64,000 nucleotides of DNA from Mycobacterium sp. ACS4331 (GTDB lineage Bacteria > Actinomycetota > Actinomycetes > Mycobacteriales > Mycobacteriaceae), in the NCBI RefSeq assembly GCF_001667265.1, contig NZ_LZHW01000102.1, positions 1-64,000 on the forward strand, written 5' to 3'. The notes beneath the pieces were generated by a model that saw only the letters and a list, made by a program, of their open reading frames with translations, did no database searches and was not told the origin of the DNA. Shown piece after piece: positions 26,183 through 37,066 of this stretch. Positions within the stretch are counted from its first letter, which is position 1; each line of letters starts with the position of its first letter. The position numbers and the translations under genes are program-made.

Positions 26183-26556
26183 AGGCCCGTGCGCTGCCGG
26201 ACCGCGCTGATCGCGCCCCGCACGGCGTTCTCGGTCGCGGCCAGCGGTGACGTCACCGCCTCGCCCACCTCGACCATGCGCTCGACCCGGTCGACGATGG
26301 CTTCCAGGCGGTCCATCACCGCGAGCAGTCGCGGCGCCAACTCGTCGATGCTGCTGATGGTCGCGTTGAAGCGCTCCATCGTCGCATCGAGGTTGTCGGT
26401 CGAATGGTTCAGATCCTCCAGGGTCTCCGAGAGCCCCTGCAGCACCGTGTCGACCTGACCGACGGTCACATCGGCGTTCAGTGCGGCCTGCGCGAGAGTC
26501 CTGATGCGCTGCTGGGCGGGACGCGAGCGACCGGTGCTCACCTCTTTGTCTGCCAT
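26179..26556 (-). CDS. small coiled-coil protein of unknown function
   Basis: 125 residues, no Cys. After a basic N-terminus (about residues 1-22) the protein is almost wholly helical with heptad-like hydrophobics: GQVDTVLQGLSETLEDLNHS, DNLDATMERFNATISSID and LLAVMDRLEAIVDRVERMVE. Similar small coiled-coil proteins occur across mycobacteria and some are linked to lipid or polyester granules, but I cannot assign a role. A CATACT hexamer at 26564-26569 (minus strand) lies just before the ATG. Its stop overlaps that of the convergent sulfotransferase, and lutA starts divergently 78 bases away. Confidence 0.72.
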   Translation of the reverse strand: MADKEVSTGRSRPAQQRIRTLAQAALNADVTVGQVDTVLQGLSETLEDLNHSTDNLDATMERFNATISSIDELAPRLLAVMDRLEAIVDRVERMVEVGEAVTSPLAATENAVRGAISAVRQRTGL

Positions 26557-26633
26557 GGCAGCCAGTATGGCCCGAGCGGACTGTCCCGCGAGGCCGGTTG
26601 TCTGACGGGCCCAGACGTGATGGGGTGGGCAGA

Positions 26634-27382
26634 GTGACCAGCCCTCACCGGGTGGCGTTGTTCGCCACCTGCTTCAACGACGTCATGTGGCCCGAGACAC
26701 CCAAGGCCGTCGTGCGTCTGTTGCGCCGTCTCGGCTGCGAGGTCGACTTCCCGGTGCAGCAGACCTGCTGCGGTCAGATGTTCACCAACACCGGATACGC
26801 CGACGAGGCCGTCCCCGCCGTGCGGGTCTTCGTCGAGACGTTCGGTGACTATGACGCCGTCGTCGCGCCCTCGGGGTCGTGTGTGGGCTCGGTGCGCCAT
26901 CAGCATCGGCTGATCGCGGCCCGCGCTGGTGACCCGCGGTTGGCGGCGCAGGTGCAGGCCCTGGCGCCCAGGGTTTACGAGCTCTCGGAGTTCCTGGTCG
27001 ACGTGCTCGGTGTCGTGGACGTGGGGGCGCACTTCCCGCACCGCGTGACCTACCACCCGACGTGTCACTCGCTGCGCATGCTGCGGGTCGGTGACCGCCC
27101 CCTGCGCCTGCTGCGCGCCGTGCGGGGCATCGATCTCGTCGAGCTGCCGGCCGCGGACCAGTGTTGTGGGTTCGGCGGCACCTTTGCCCTCAAGAACGCC
27201 GGGACGTCGGTGGCCATGGGGCTCGACAAGGCCCGCTGCGTGCAAGACACGAAGGCCGAAGTGCTTGTGGCGAGCGATAACTCGTGTCTGGCGCACATCG
27301 GGGGCATCCTGTCGCGCGAGCGAAGCGATGTGCGGGTGCGCCACCTCGCCGAGATCCTGGCCGCCACCGAGGACAGCCCCGC

Positions 27383-27386
<4 letters not shown>
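26634..27386 (+). CDS. lutA: L-lactate utilisation protein LutA
   Basis: 250 residues, two CCG-type (heterodisulfide-reductase-like) cysteine modules: QQTCCGQMFTNTGY in the first half and ADQCCGFGGTFALKN in the second, each with upstream cysteines (FATCFND, YHPTCHSLRML). LutA works with LutB and LutC to oxidise L-lactate to pyruvate through Fe-S centres. I chose the GTG at 26634, which begins VTSPHRVALFATCFND as in homologues. An upstream TTG is unlikely. The stop overlaps lutB (ATGA). No regulator of the GntR/LutR type lies beside it. Confidence 0.92.
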
Positions 27387-28878
<1,492 letters not shown>

Positions 28879-28882
<4 letters not shown>

Positions 28883-29499
28883 CCGCGCGCGAGGAGATCC
28901 TCGCCCGGGTCCGGGCGGCGCTGGCGGACCGGCCCGAGGTCCCCGCCGTGAGCTGGGAGTACGGGCGCGCGGTCAGCACCGGCGATGACGATGTGGTGGC
29001 CCGGTTCGCCGAACGCACCGCCGACTACCGCGCCGCGGTGCAGCGGGTGGCGACGTCCGATGTCGCGGACGCGATCAGGTCGGCGCTGCGGGCTGCGGGC
29101 GCGGTCACCGTCATCGCCGACGCAGCGGCCCGGGCGCGGTGGGGGGACGCCTCCTGGCTGGAGGACACCGGCTTGACCGCGACCGAACTCGACGGCGTCG
29201 ATGCCGTGGTGACCGCGGCGGCCGTCGGCATCGCCAACACCGGCACCATCGTCCTGGATCACGGGGTCGGGCAGGGCCGGCGCGCCCTGAGTCTGGTGCC
29301 CGATGTGCACGTCTGTGTGGTGACGCTCGAGCAGATCGTCACCGATGTGCCCGAAGCCGTGGCGCGCCTTGTCGAATCCGGCCTGCACACCAGGCCCCTG
29401 ACCTGGATCAGCGGGCCGAGCGCGACCAGCGACATCGAACTCGACCGGGTCGAGGGCGTGCACGGGCCGCGCACGCTGCACGTGATCGTCGCGGGCTGA
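28879..29499 (+). CDS. lutC: L-lactate utilisation protein LutC
   Basis: 206 residues, single LUD (DUF162) domain with VTAAAVGIANTGTIVLDH, RRALSLVPDVHVCVV and the closing ISGPSATSDIELDRVEGVHG, which are the family hallmarks. It is the third component of lactate oxidation. I chose the GTG at 28879 (GTGA overlap with lutB), with GGAGGAGGGG at 28867-28876 as ribosome binding site, over an upstream in-frame start at 28840. The gene ends 1 base before the convergent pgl stop, so the two operons meet tail to tail. Confidence 0.93.
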
Positions 29500-29500
29500 C

Positions 29501-30247
29501 TCAGCCGCCCAATGCGGAGGCGGCCTCGGTGTCGAGCAGCCACACGGTGCGCTCCCGGCCCACCGCTCCCGCGGCGGGAATGTCACGGGGCGACGCCCCG
29601 CCGATCGCGGCGGCGACCGCGTCGGCCTTCGCCGCACCGGCCACCACCAGCCAGACCTCGCGGGAACGCTGAATCGCGGGCAGAGTCAAGGTGATCCGGG
29701 AGGGCGGCGGTTTCGGGGAGTCGGTCACGGCGACCACCATCCGCGAGGTCTCGGCCACCGCCGGGGTGTCGGGGAACAGGGAATTGATGTGTCCCTCGCC
29801 GCCCATGCCGAGCAGGTGGACGTCGAAGAGGGGAGTCGGCTCGCCGTCCGGCGCGTTGGCGGCCAGCACCTGCTCGTAGGCCAGTGCGGCCGCGTCGATG
29901 TCGTCGCCGAACTCGCCGTCGGAGGCCGCCATCGGATGGACGTTGCGCGCGGGAATGTCGACCTTGGCGACCAGCGCCTCGCGCGCCTGTTTGACGTTGC
30001 GCTCGTCGTCCTGTTGGGGGACGTAGCGTTCATCGCCCCAGTACAGGTGCACCGCTGGCCAGTCGATGTCCGCGCCGTGCTCGGCGACGTGGCGCAGCAG
30101 TGCGACGCCCGTTCCGCCGCCGGTCAGCACGATGTGGGCCTGGCCGCGGTCGGCGATCGCCGCCGTGATGGCGCCGATCAGGCGGGCGCCGGCCGCTTCG
30201 GCGACTTCGCCTGCATCGGAATAGGTTTCGACCACGGTTTCGCTCAT
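29501..30247 (-). CDS. pgl: 6-phosphogluconolactonase
   Basis: 248 residues (DevB family). It hydrolyses 6-phosphogluconolactone made by Zwf. Motifs are IVLTGGGTGVALLRHV, VHLYWGDERYVPQQDDERN, DVHLLGMGGEGHINSLFPD and ITLTLPAIQRSREVWLVV. The ATG at 30247 overlaps the opcA stop (ATGA), so this is the last gene of tkt-tal-zwf-opcA-pgl. Upstream in-frame codons inside opcA were rejected because homology begins at MSETVVETYSD. Confidence 0.95.
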   Translation of the reverse strand: MSETVVETYSDAGEVAEAAGARLIGAITAAIADRGQAHIVLTGGGTGVALLRHVAEHGADIDWPAVHLYWGDERYVPQQDDERNVKQAREALVAKVDIPARNVHPMAASDGEFGDDIDAAALAYEQVLAANAPDGEPTPLFDVHLLGMGGEGHINSLFPDTPAVAETSRMVVAVTDSPKPPPSRITLTLPAIQRSREVWLVVAGAAKADAVAAAIGGASPRDIPAAGAVGRERTVWLLDTEAASALGG

Positions 30248-31155
30248 GCGTACTTCACCCTGCTCAGCCCCTGCAGGGCGTCGTGATAGATGTCGTCGGC
30301 ATCGAGGCGTCGCAGGTCCTCGGCCAGGCAGTCCCGGGATTCGCGGCGGGCCAGCGGCAGCAGCGCGTCCGGGCGGCCCGTGCGGGACAGCGTCGCGGTG
30401 ATCCCCTCCTGCGGGCGCTGCAGCGTGATGGTCTCCGATGCGCGGTGCAACTCGACCTTCAACTCTCCGACGCTGCGGGTCACCGGCCCGTCGATCCTGG
30501 TGGCCAGCCACCCCGCCAGGATGTCGAGGGCGGGTTCAGTCGCCAGACCGGAGAGCTTGGCGGACTGGATGGGCTCATGCGGCGCCAGGTCCACGGCGGC
30601 GGTCAGCAGTGCGCGCCAGTAGGTGATCCGGCTCCAGGACAGGTCGGTGTCGCCGGGGGTGTAGCCGTCCAGTCGGCTTCGGATCGCCTGCAGCGGATCG
30701 GCGGCGTTGGTGGCGTCGGTGATGCGGCGGATGGCCAACCGGCCCAAGGGGTCCTGGGCGGGCGAGGCCGGTGCCAAGTCGGGCCACCAGGCGACTACGG
30801 GCGTGTCGGGCAGCAGGAACGGAATCACCACGCTGTCAGCGTGTTTGGCGAGTGCCCCGGAGAGGCGCAGCACGACGACCTCACCGGCGCCGGAGTCCGC
30901 ACCGACCCGGATCTCGGCGTCGAGCCGAGGTTCGGCCGCGCGCCGGTCCGCGGGCGTCACCAGGATCACGCGGCACGGGTGTTCACGGCTGGCATAGTTG
31001 GCCGCCTCGATCGACTCCTCGACCATCGACGCGGAGTCGGGCGCGATGACGAGCGTCAGGACTCGGCCCATTGTGACCGCACCGCCCTCCTCGCGCAGCG
31101 CCACGAGGCGCTTGTTGACCTCGTTGGAGGTCGTGTCGGGCAGGTCGACGATCAT
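30244..31155 (-). CDS. opcA: glucose-6-phosphate dehydrogenase assembly protein OpcA
   Basis: 303 residues. OpcA associates with Zwf in actinobacteria and cyanobacteria and stabilises or activates it. The N-terminus MIVDLPDTTSNEVNKRLV and the central VVAWWPDLAPASPAQDPLG match the family; no enzymatic motif is visible. I chose the ATG at 31155, which forms an ATGA overlap with the zwf stop and is the conserved start; an ATG 12 bases upstream would add only four residues. Position between zwf and pgl supports the assignment. Confidence 0.94.
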   Translation of the reverse strand: MIVDLPDTTSNEVNKRLVALREEGGAVTMGRVLTLVIAPDSASMVEESIEAANYASREHPCRVILVTPADRRAAEPRLDAEIRVGADSGAGEVVVLRLSGALAKHADSVVIPFLLPDTPVVAWWPDLAPASPAQDPLGRLAIRRITDATNAADPLQAIRSRLDGYTPGDTDLSWSRITYWRALLTAAVDLAPHEPIQSAKLSGLATEPALDILAGWLATRIDGPVTRSVGELKVELHRASETITLQRPQEGITATLSRTGRPDALLPLARRESRDCLAEDLRRLDADDIYHDALQGLSRVKYA

Positions 31156-32690
31156 GGGCGTCTCCATTCCCTGCCGTCACGGCGCAGCATCTCGAATGCC
31201 GACTCCGGGCCCCAACCGCCGGACTCGTAGGGGTCGGGGTGTCCGTCCGCGGCCCAGTTCTCCAACACGGGATCCAGGATCTTCCAGGACAGTTCGACCT
31301 CGGCATTGACCGGGAAGAGTGACGGTTCGCCGAGCAGGACGTCGAGGATGAGCCGTTCGTAGGCCTCCGGGGACTCCTCGGCGAAGGCCGCGCCGTAGGA
31401 GAAGTCCATGTTGACGTCACGGACCTCCATCTGGTTGCCGGGCACCTTGGAGCCGAACCGCAGCGTGATGCCCTCATCCGGTTGGACGCGAATCACCAGG
31501 GCGTTCTTGCCGAGCTCTTCGGTCATCGTCGCATCGAACGGCAGATGCGGCGCCCGCTTGAACACCAGCGCGATCTCGGTGACCCTGCGGCCGAGGCGTT
31601 TTCCGGTGCGCAGATAGAACGGGACGCCCGCCCACCGACGGGTGTCCACATCGAGGGTGATCGCCGCGAACGTCTCGGTGGTGGAGGTCGTGGAGAAGCC
31701 CTCCTCGTCGAGCAGGCCGACCACCTTCTCGCTGCCCTGCCAACCGGACGTGTACTGACCGCGTGAGGTGGTCTGGTCCAGTGGTTCCACCAGCCTGGTG
31801 GCCGAGAGCACCTTGATCTTCTCGGCCTGCAGTTCCGCGGGGGAGAAGCTGACCGGTTCCTCCATCGCGGTCAGGGCCAGAAGCTGCAGCAGGTGATTCT
31901 GGATCACGTCCCGCGCGGCTCCGATGCCGTCGTAATACCCTGCGCGGCCGCCCAATCCGATGTCCTCGGCCATGGTGATCTGCACGTGGTCGACGTAGTG
32001 GGCGTTCCAGATCGGCTCGAACATCTCGTTGGCGAACCGCAGGGCGAGAAGGTTCTGCACGGTCTCCTTGCCCAGATAGTGGTCGATGCGGAACACCGAC
32101 GACTCCGGGAAGACGCTGTTGACCACGCTGTTGAGCGCTTCGGCGCTGGCCAGGTCATGACCGAAGGGCTTCTCGATGACCACGCGGTTCCAGCATCCGT
32201 CGTGATTGCGGGCCAGCCCCGATTTCGACAACTGCTCGCAGACCACGGGGAACGCCGCGGGCGGGATCGACAGGTAGAACGCGTGATTGCCGCCGGTGCC
32301 GCGCTCCTCATCGAGGTTGCGCAGGCGTTCCGCGAGCCGCTCGAACGCCGACTCATCGTCGAAATCGCCGTGGACGAACCGGATCCCCTCCGACAACCGG
32401 TCCCAGACCTCCTGGCGGAACGGTGTCCGGGCGTGCTGCTGAACGGCTTCGCGGACCACATCGCTGAAATGCTCGTCGGCCCACTCCCGGCGCGCGAAAC
32501 CCACCAGGGCGAACTGTGGGGGCAGCAGCCCGCGGTTGGCCAGGTCGTAGATGGCCGGCATGAGCTTCTTGCGGGCCAGATCACCCGTCACGCCGAAGAT
32601 CACGACGGCGCAGGGCCCCGCGATGTGGGGCATTCGCTTGTCGCGCCTGTCCCGCAGCGGATTCACCCACGCCGCCGTGGTGCTGCTCAT
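31152..32690 (-). CDS. zwf: glucose-6-phosphate 1-dehydrogenase
   Basis: 512 residues; NADP-dependent first step of the oxidative pentose phosphate pathway. The coenzyme loop VVIFGVTGDLARKKLMPA and the substrate motif FRIDHYLGKETVQNL, with the catalytic His nearby, are clear. I chose the ATG at 32690 (MSSTTAAWVNPLRD), which overlaps the tal stop, over a start 51 bases upstream inside tal. OpcA, its assembly partner, is encoded immediately downstream. It is a main NADPH source for the surrounding biosynthetic genes. Confidence 0.97.
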   Translation of the reverse strand: MSSTTAAWVNPLRDRRDKRMPHIAGPCAVVIFGVTGDLARKKLMPAIYDLANRGLLPPQFALVGFARREWADEHFSDVVREAVQQHARTPFRQEVWDRLSEGIRFVHGDFDDESAFERLAERLRNLDEERGTGGNHAFYLSIPPAAFPVVCEQLSKSGLARNHDGCWNRVVIEKPFGHDLASAEALNSVVNSVFPESSVFRIDHYLGKETVQNLLALRFANEMFEPIWNAHYVDHVQITMAEDIGLGGRAGYYDGIGAARDVIQNHLLQLLALTAMEEPVSFSPAELQAEKIKVLSATRLVEPLDQTTSRGQYTSGWQGSEKVVGLLDEEGFSTTSTTETFAAITLDVDTRRWAGVPFYLRTGKRLGRRVTEIALVFKRAPHLPFDATMTEELGKNALVIRVQPDEGITLRFGSKVPGNQMEVRDVNMDFSYGAAFAEESPEAYERLILDVLLGEPSLFPVNAEVELSWKILDPVLENWAADGHPDPYESGGWGPESAFEMLRRDGREWRRP

Positions 32691-33805
32691 TTCGCCGCGG
32701 CGTCGAGCTGCTCTTGGGTGGCGTCGATCAACTCCTGCCACGACTTCTCGAACTTCTCGACGCCCTCGTCCTCGAGCACCCTGAACACATCCGGCAGGTC
32801 GATCCCGACCGAGGCCAGCTTGTCGAAGATGATCTGCGACGTCTCAGCGGTCCCGGTGATGGTGTCCCCGGTGATCGTGCCGTGGTCGGCCACCGCCTCG
32901 ATCGTCTTCTCGGGCATGGTGTTGACGGTGTTGGGTGCCACCAGATGCGTGACGTACAACGTGTCGGAGTAGTCCGGGTTCTTCACACCCGTGGACGCCC
33001 ACAGCGGACGCTGCACCCGGGCGCCCTGCTCGGCCAGCGCGGCGAACCGGCTGCCCTGCTCGAAGACCTCCTGGTAGGCCGCGTACGCCAGTCGTGCGTT
33101 GGCGACGCCGGCCTGACCGCGGGTGTCCAGCGCGACGTCGGTGCCGATCTTCTCCAGTCGCGCGTCGATCTCGGTGTCGACGCGGGAGACGAAGAACGAG
33201 GCCACCGAGTGGATCTTGGACAGGTCGTGACCGGCCTCCTTGGCGGCCTCGAGGCCGGCGAGGTAGGCGTCCATGACCGCGCGGTGACGTTCGACCGAGA
33301 AGATGAGCGTGACGTTGACCGAGATGCCCTCGGCGATCACCGCCGTGATGGCGGGCAGGCCGGCGAGGGTGGCCGGGATCTTGATCAGCAGGTTGGGCCG
33401 GTCGACGATCTTCCACAGCTCGACGGCCTGCAGGATCGTCTTGTCCGTGTCGTGGGCCAGGCGCGGGTCGACCTCGATCGAGACCCGGCCGTCGACACCG
33501 TCGGAGAGCTCGTACTGCTTGGCCAGCACGTCGCACGCGTTGCGGACGTCGTCGGTGGTGACCGTCCGAATCGCCGCGTCCACGTCGGCGCCCTGGGCGG
33601 CGAGCTCCCTGACCTGGTCGTCGTAGGCGTGTCCCTTCGACAACGCGGCCTGGAAGATCGACGGGTTGGTGGTCACCCCGACCACACTCCTGGTGTCGAT
33701 CAGCTCCTGCAGATTGCCGGTCTGCAGGCGGTCCCGGGACAGGTCGTCGAGCCACACCGACACGCCGGCAGCGCTCAAGGCCGCAAGGTTGGGATTCTGG
33801 GTCAT
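32687..33805 (-). CDS. tal: transaldolase
   Basis: 372 residues; transfers a dihydroxyacetone unit between sugar phosphates. The Schiff-base lysine is in NLLIKIPATLAG. Other motifs are VWLDDLSRDRLQTGNLQELI, GVTTNPSIFQAAL and RPLWASTGVKNPDYSDTLYV. The actinobacterial long form is expected at this length. It lies 47 bases after tkt and overlaps zwf (ATGA), making it the second gene of the pentose phosphate operon. Confidence 0.97.
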   Translation of the reverse strand: MTQNPNLAALSAAGVSVWLDDLSRDRLQTGNLQELIDTRSVVGVTTNPSIFQAALSKGHAYDDQVRELAAQGADVDAAIRTVTTDDVRNACDVLAKQYELSDGVDGRVSIEVDPRLAHDTDKTILQAVELWKIVDRPNLLIKIPATLAGLPAITAVIAEGISVNVTLIFSVERHRAVMDAYLAGLEAAKEAGHDLSKIHSVASFFVSRVDTEIDARLEKIGTDVALDTRGQAGVANARLAYAAYQEVFEQGSRFAALAEQGARVQRPLWASTGVKNPDYSDTLYVTHLVAPNTVNTMPEKTIEAVADHGTITGDTITGTAETSQIIFDKLASVGIDLPDVFRVLEDEGVEKFEKSWQELIDATQEQLDAAAK

Positions 33806-33852
33806 GATGCCTTCTCTCGTCCTCTCGAAGAGCCCAACGCCTACGTTGGCCC

Positions 33853-35943
33853 CTAGTTGTCCATTGCGCGTTCGGCAGCGGCGACGACGGCTTCTGCGGT
33901 GAAACCGAATTCGCGGAACAGGGTCTTGTCGTCAGCCGACTCGCCGTAGTGCTCGATCGAGATGATCTCGCCGGTGTCGCCGACGTAGCGGTGCCACGGC
34001 ATGGCCACGCCGGCCTCGACGGCGACGCGGGCCGAGACATCGGGCGGCAGCACCGAATCGCGGTACTCGCGGGGCTGCTTCTCGAACCATTCCACACACG
34101 GCATCGACACGACCGCGGCCGTGACGTCCTTCTCCGCCAGCAGCTTCTTGGCCTCGACGGCGAGCTGGAGTTCCGAACCGGTCGCGATGATCAGCACATC
34201 GGCGTCGGCGGCCTGCTCACCGCCGAGCACGTAGCCGCCCCTGGCCACGCCGTCGGAGTCGGTGCCCTCCAGCACCGGGACGCCCTGGCGGGTCAGGATG
34301 AAACCGACCGGACCGCTGCCGTTGCCCCGCGCGATGATGCTGCGCCATGCGTAGGCGGTCTCGTTCGGGTCGCCGGGGCGCACCACCGCGAGCCTCGGGA
34401 TGGCCCGGAGCGCGGCGAGGTGCTCGATCGGCTGATGCGTCGGTCCGTCCTCACCCAGGCCGATCGAGTCGTGCGTCCAGATGTAGATCGTGTCGATGTC
34501 CATCAGGGCCGCCAGGCGCACGGCGGGCCGCATGTAGTCGGAGAACTGCAGGAATGTGCCGCCGAAGGCACGCGTCGGTCCGTGCAGGACGATGCCCGAC
34601 AGGATCGACCCCATCGCGTGTTCGCGGATCCCGAAGTGCAGCACCCGGCCGTACGGGTCGGCGGTGAAGTCGTCGGTTGAGATCGACGGCGGGCCAAACG
34701 ATTTCACGCCCTTGATGGTCGTGTTGTTGCTGCCCGCCAGATCGGCCGAGCCGCCCCACAGCTCCGGGAGCTTGGGTGCGGTGTCGTTGAGCACCTGGCC
34801 GAACGCGGCCCGGGTGGCGACGGACTTGCTGCCGGGCTCCCAGTGCGTCAGGTCGGCGTCCCAGCCCTCGGGAAGTTCCTGGGCCAGCAGCCGGTCCAGC
34901 AGCTTCTTACGCTCGGGCTCGCGCTGCGCCCAGGCGTCGAAGTCCTGCTGCCAGGCGTCGTGCGCCTCCTTGCCGCGCGCCACCAACTGGCGGGTGTGGG
35001 TGATGACGTCCTCGCTGACCTCGAAGGTCTTCTCGGGGTCGAAGCCCAGCACCTTCTTGGTGGCCGCGACCTCGTCGTCGCCGAGGGCCGCGCCGTGCAC
35101 ACCGCCGGTGTTCATCTTGGTGGGCGCCGGGTAGCCGATGATCGTGCGCAGCGCGATGAACGACGGCTTGTCGGTGACGGCCTTGGCGGCGGCGATGGCC
35201 GCTTCGATGCCGACCACGTTCTCGCCGCCCTCGACCTCCTGCACATGCCAGCCGTAGGCGCGGTAGCGCGCGGCGACGTCCTCAGACAACGCGATGTCGG
35301 TGTCGTGCTCGATCGAGATGTGGTTCTTGTCGTAGAACACGATCAGGTTGCCCAGCTGCTGCGTGCCGGCCAGGGACGAGGCCTCGCTGGTGACCCCCTC
35401 TTCGATGTCGCCGTCGGAGGCGATCACGTAGATGTAGTGGTCGAACGGGCTGGTCCCGGGCGCTGCGTCGGGGTCGAACAGGCCCCGCTCGTAGCGGGCG
35501 GCCATGGCCATGCCCACCGCGGAGGCCAGACCCTGGCCCAGTGGGCCGGTGGTGATCTCCACACCCTTGGTGTGCCGGAACTCCGGATGGCCGGGCGTCT
35601 TGCTGCCCCATGTCCGCAGTGCCTCGATGTCGGACAGCTCCAGGCCGAAGCCGCCCAAGTACAACTGCAGGTACAGCGTCAGGCTGGAGTGCCCGCAGGA
35701 CAGGATGAAACGGTCGCGGCCCAGCCAGTGGGTGTCCGACGGGTCGTGGCGCATCTGGCGCTGGAACAGCGTGTACGCCAGCGGGGCCAGGCTCATCGCC
35801 GTGCCGGGATGGCCGTTGCCCACCTTCTGCACCGCGTCCGCGGCCAGAACGCGCACGGTGTCAACGGCCCGGGAATCGACGTCGGTCCAATCCTCGGGAT
35901 GGTTGGGCACCGTCAATGCGGCGATCTCTTCGACTGTGGTCAC
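33853..35943 (-). CDS. tkt: transketolase
   Basis: 696 residues, thiamine diphosphate enzyme. The ThDP/Mg motif is ASDGDIEEGVTSEASSLAG with FYDKNHISIEHD. His-containing KVGNGHPGTAMSLAP and HDSIGLGEDGPTHQPIEHL line the active site. I chose the GTG at 35943 (VTTVEEIAALTVPNHP) because AAGGAG lies 8 bases upstream on the mRNA and homologues begin there. A TAGGGT hexamer gives a 46-base leader. It heads the tkt-tal-zwf-opcA-pgl operon and is divergent from ctaB. Confidence 0.97.
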   Translation of the reverse strand: MTTVEEIAALTVPNHPEDWTDVDSRAVDTVRVLAADAVQKVGNGHPGTAMSLAPLAYTLFQRQMRHDPSDTHWLGRDRFILSCGHSSLTLYLQLYLGGFGLELSDIEALRTWGSKTPGHPEFRHTKGVEITTGPLGQGLASAVGMAMAARYERGLFDPDAAPGTSPFDHYIYVIASDGDIEEGVTSEASSLAGTQQLGNLIVFYDKNHISIEHDTDIALSEDVAARYRAYGWHVQEVEGGENVVGIEAAIAAAKAVTDKPSFIALRTIIGYPAPTKMNTGGVHGAALGDDEVAATKKVLGFDPEKTFEVSEDVITHTRQLVARGKEAHDAWQQDFDAWAQREPERKKLLDRLLAQELPEGWDADLTHWEPGSKSVATRAAFGQVLNDTAPKLPELWGGSADLAGSNNTTIKGVKSFGPPSISTDDFTADPYGRVLHFGIREHAMGSILSGIVLHGPTRAFGGTFLQFSDYMRPAVRLAALMDIDTIYIWTHDSIGLGEDGPTHQPIEHLAALRAIPRLAVVRPGDPNETAYAWRSIIARGNGSGPVGFILTRQGVPVLEGTDSDGVARGGYVLGGEQAADADVLIIATGSELQLAVEAKKLLAEKDVTAAVVSMPCVEWFEKQPREYRDSVLPPDVSARVAVEAGVAMPWHRYVGDTGEIISIEHYGESADDKTLFREFGFTAEAVVAAAERAMDN

Positions 35944-35995
35944 TACCGATACTCCTTGGGAACTGCATGTCAGGGCGGACAGGGCGCTGGCCTCA

Positions 35996-36001
35996 ACCCT
36001 A
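35996..36001 (-). promoter_or_regulatory. -10 hexamer TAGGGT for the tkt operon
   Basis: On the minus strand TAGGGT predicts a start near 35989, leaving 46 bases to the tkt GTG, with AAGGAG as ribosome binding site. Confidence 0.45.
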
Positions 36002-36075
36002 GTGTCAACCATCCGGACGCGGCAGTCCGCATCCACCGAACGGACCCGCGATGTGGAGATGGCGAGCCCGCGGTC

Positions 36076-36081
36076 TACCAT
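36076..36081 (+). promoter_or_regulatory. possible -10 hexamer TACCAT for ctaB
   Basis: TACCAT predicts a start near 36088, giving a leader of about 54 bases before the ctaB GTG at 36142; GAGGAG (36128-36133) is the ribosome binding site. Confidence 0.35.
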
Positions 36082-36141
36082 CGTTCGTAGTAGAAGCTGC
36101 GAGGCTGCCGCGACCAATCGCTTTCATGAGGAGTTAACTGC

Positions 36142-37059
36142 GTGAGCATCCGCGAGCGCGTCGCGCGGAGCCGAATCCGCACCACCGTGCTGGCCTATCT
36201 GGCGTTGACCAAACCACGAGTCATCGAACTCCTGCTGGTCACGACGATCCCGGCCATGCTCTTGGCCGAACGCGGATCGGTGAACCCGATCCTGATCCTG
36301 AACACCCTCATCGGTGGCGGGCTGGCGGCCGCGGGCGCGAACACGCTGAACTGCGTCGCCGACGCCGACATCGACAAGGTGATGAAGCGCACAGCGCTGC
36401 GCCCGCTGGCCCGTGACACCGTGCCCACCCGGCACGCGCTGATCTTCGGCCTGGTGCTGTCGGTGGCGTCGTTCTTCTGGCTGTGGTGGACCAGCAACCT
36501 GCTCTCGGGCGTGCTGGCCGTCGCGACCATCGCGTTCTACGTCTTCGTCTACACGCTCCTGCTCAAACGTCGCACGTCGCAGAACGTCGTCTGGGGCGGC
36601 GCCGCCGGATGCATGCCGGTGATGATCGGCTGGTCGGCCGTCACGGGAACCATCGGCTGGCCCGCGCTGGTGATGTTCCTGATCATCTTCTTCTGGACGC
36701 CGCCGCACACCTGGGCGCTGGCGATGCGCTACAAGGACGACTACGCGGCGGCCGGGGTGCCGATGCTGCCGTCGGTGGCCACCGAGAAGCAGGTCACCAC
36801 CCACATCCTGGTCTACACGTGGCTCACGGTGCTGACCACGCTGGCGCTGGCGCCCGCGGCCGGATGGCTCTACCTTGCGGTCGCGGTGCTGGCCGGAGCG
36901 TGGTTCCTGGTGCTGGCCCATCAGCTCTACGCAGGCGTGCGCCGCGGCGAACCCGTCAAGCCGCTGCGGCTGTTCCTGCAGTCCAACAACTACCTGGCCG
37001 CCGTCTTCTGCGCACTTGCGGTGGACTCGGTGCTGGCGCTGCCCACGCTGGTGCACTGA
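36142..37059 (+). CDS. ctaB: protoheme IX farnesyltransferase (heme O synthase)
   Basis: 305 residues, about eight or nine membrane helices. It adds a farnesyl group to heme B to make heme O for the aa3 oxidase. The prenyl-diphosphate site NCVADADIDKVMKRTALRPLA (in pieces) and the second acidic loop MRYKDDYAAAGVPMLP are clear. The GTG start follows GAGGAG by 8 bases. ctaA, the next enzyme in heme A synthesis, is 1.9 kb away on the other strand. The gene converges on the quinone oxidoreductase with 7 bases between stops. Confidence 0.96.
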   Translation: MSIRERVARSRIRTTVLAYLALTKPRVIELLLVTTIPAMLLAERGSVNPILILNTLIGGGLAAAGANTLNCVADADIDKVMKRTALRPLARDTVPTRHALIFGLVLSVASFFWLWWTSNLLSGVLAVATIAFYVFVYTLLLKRRTSQNVVWGGAAGCMPVMIGWSAVTGTIGWPALVMFLIIFFWTPPHTWALAMRYKDDYAAAGVPMLPSVATEKQVTTHILVYTWLTVLTTLALAPAAGWLYLAVAVLAGAWFLVLAHQLYAGVRRGEPVKPLRLFLQSNNYLAAVFCALAVDSVLALPTLVH

Positions 37060-37066
37060 CCCCGGG

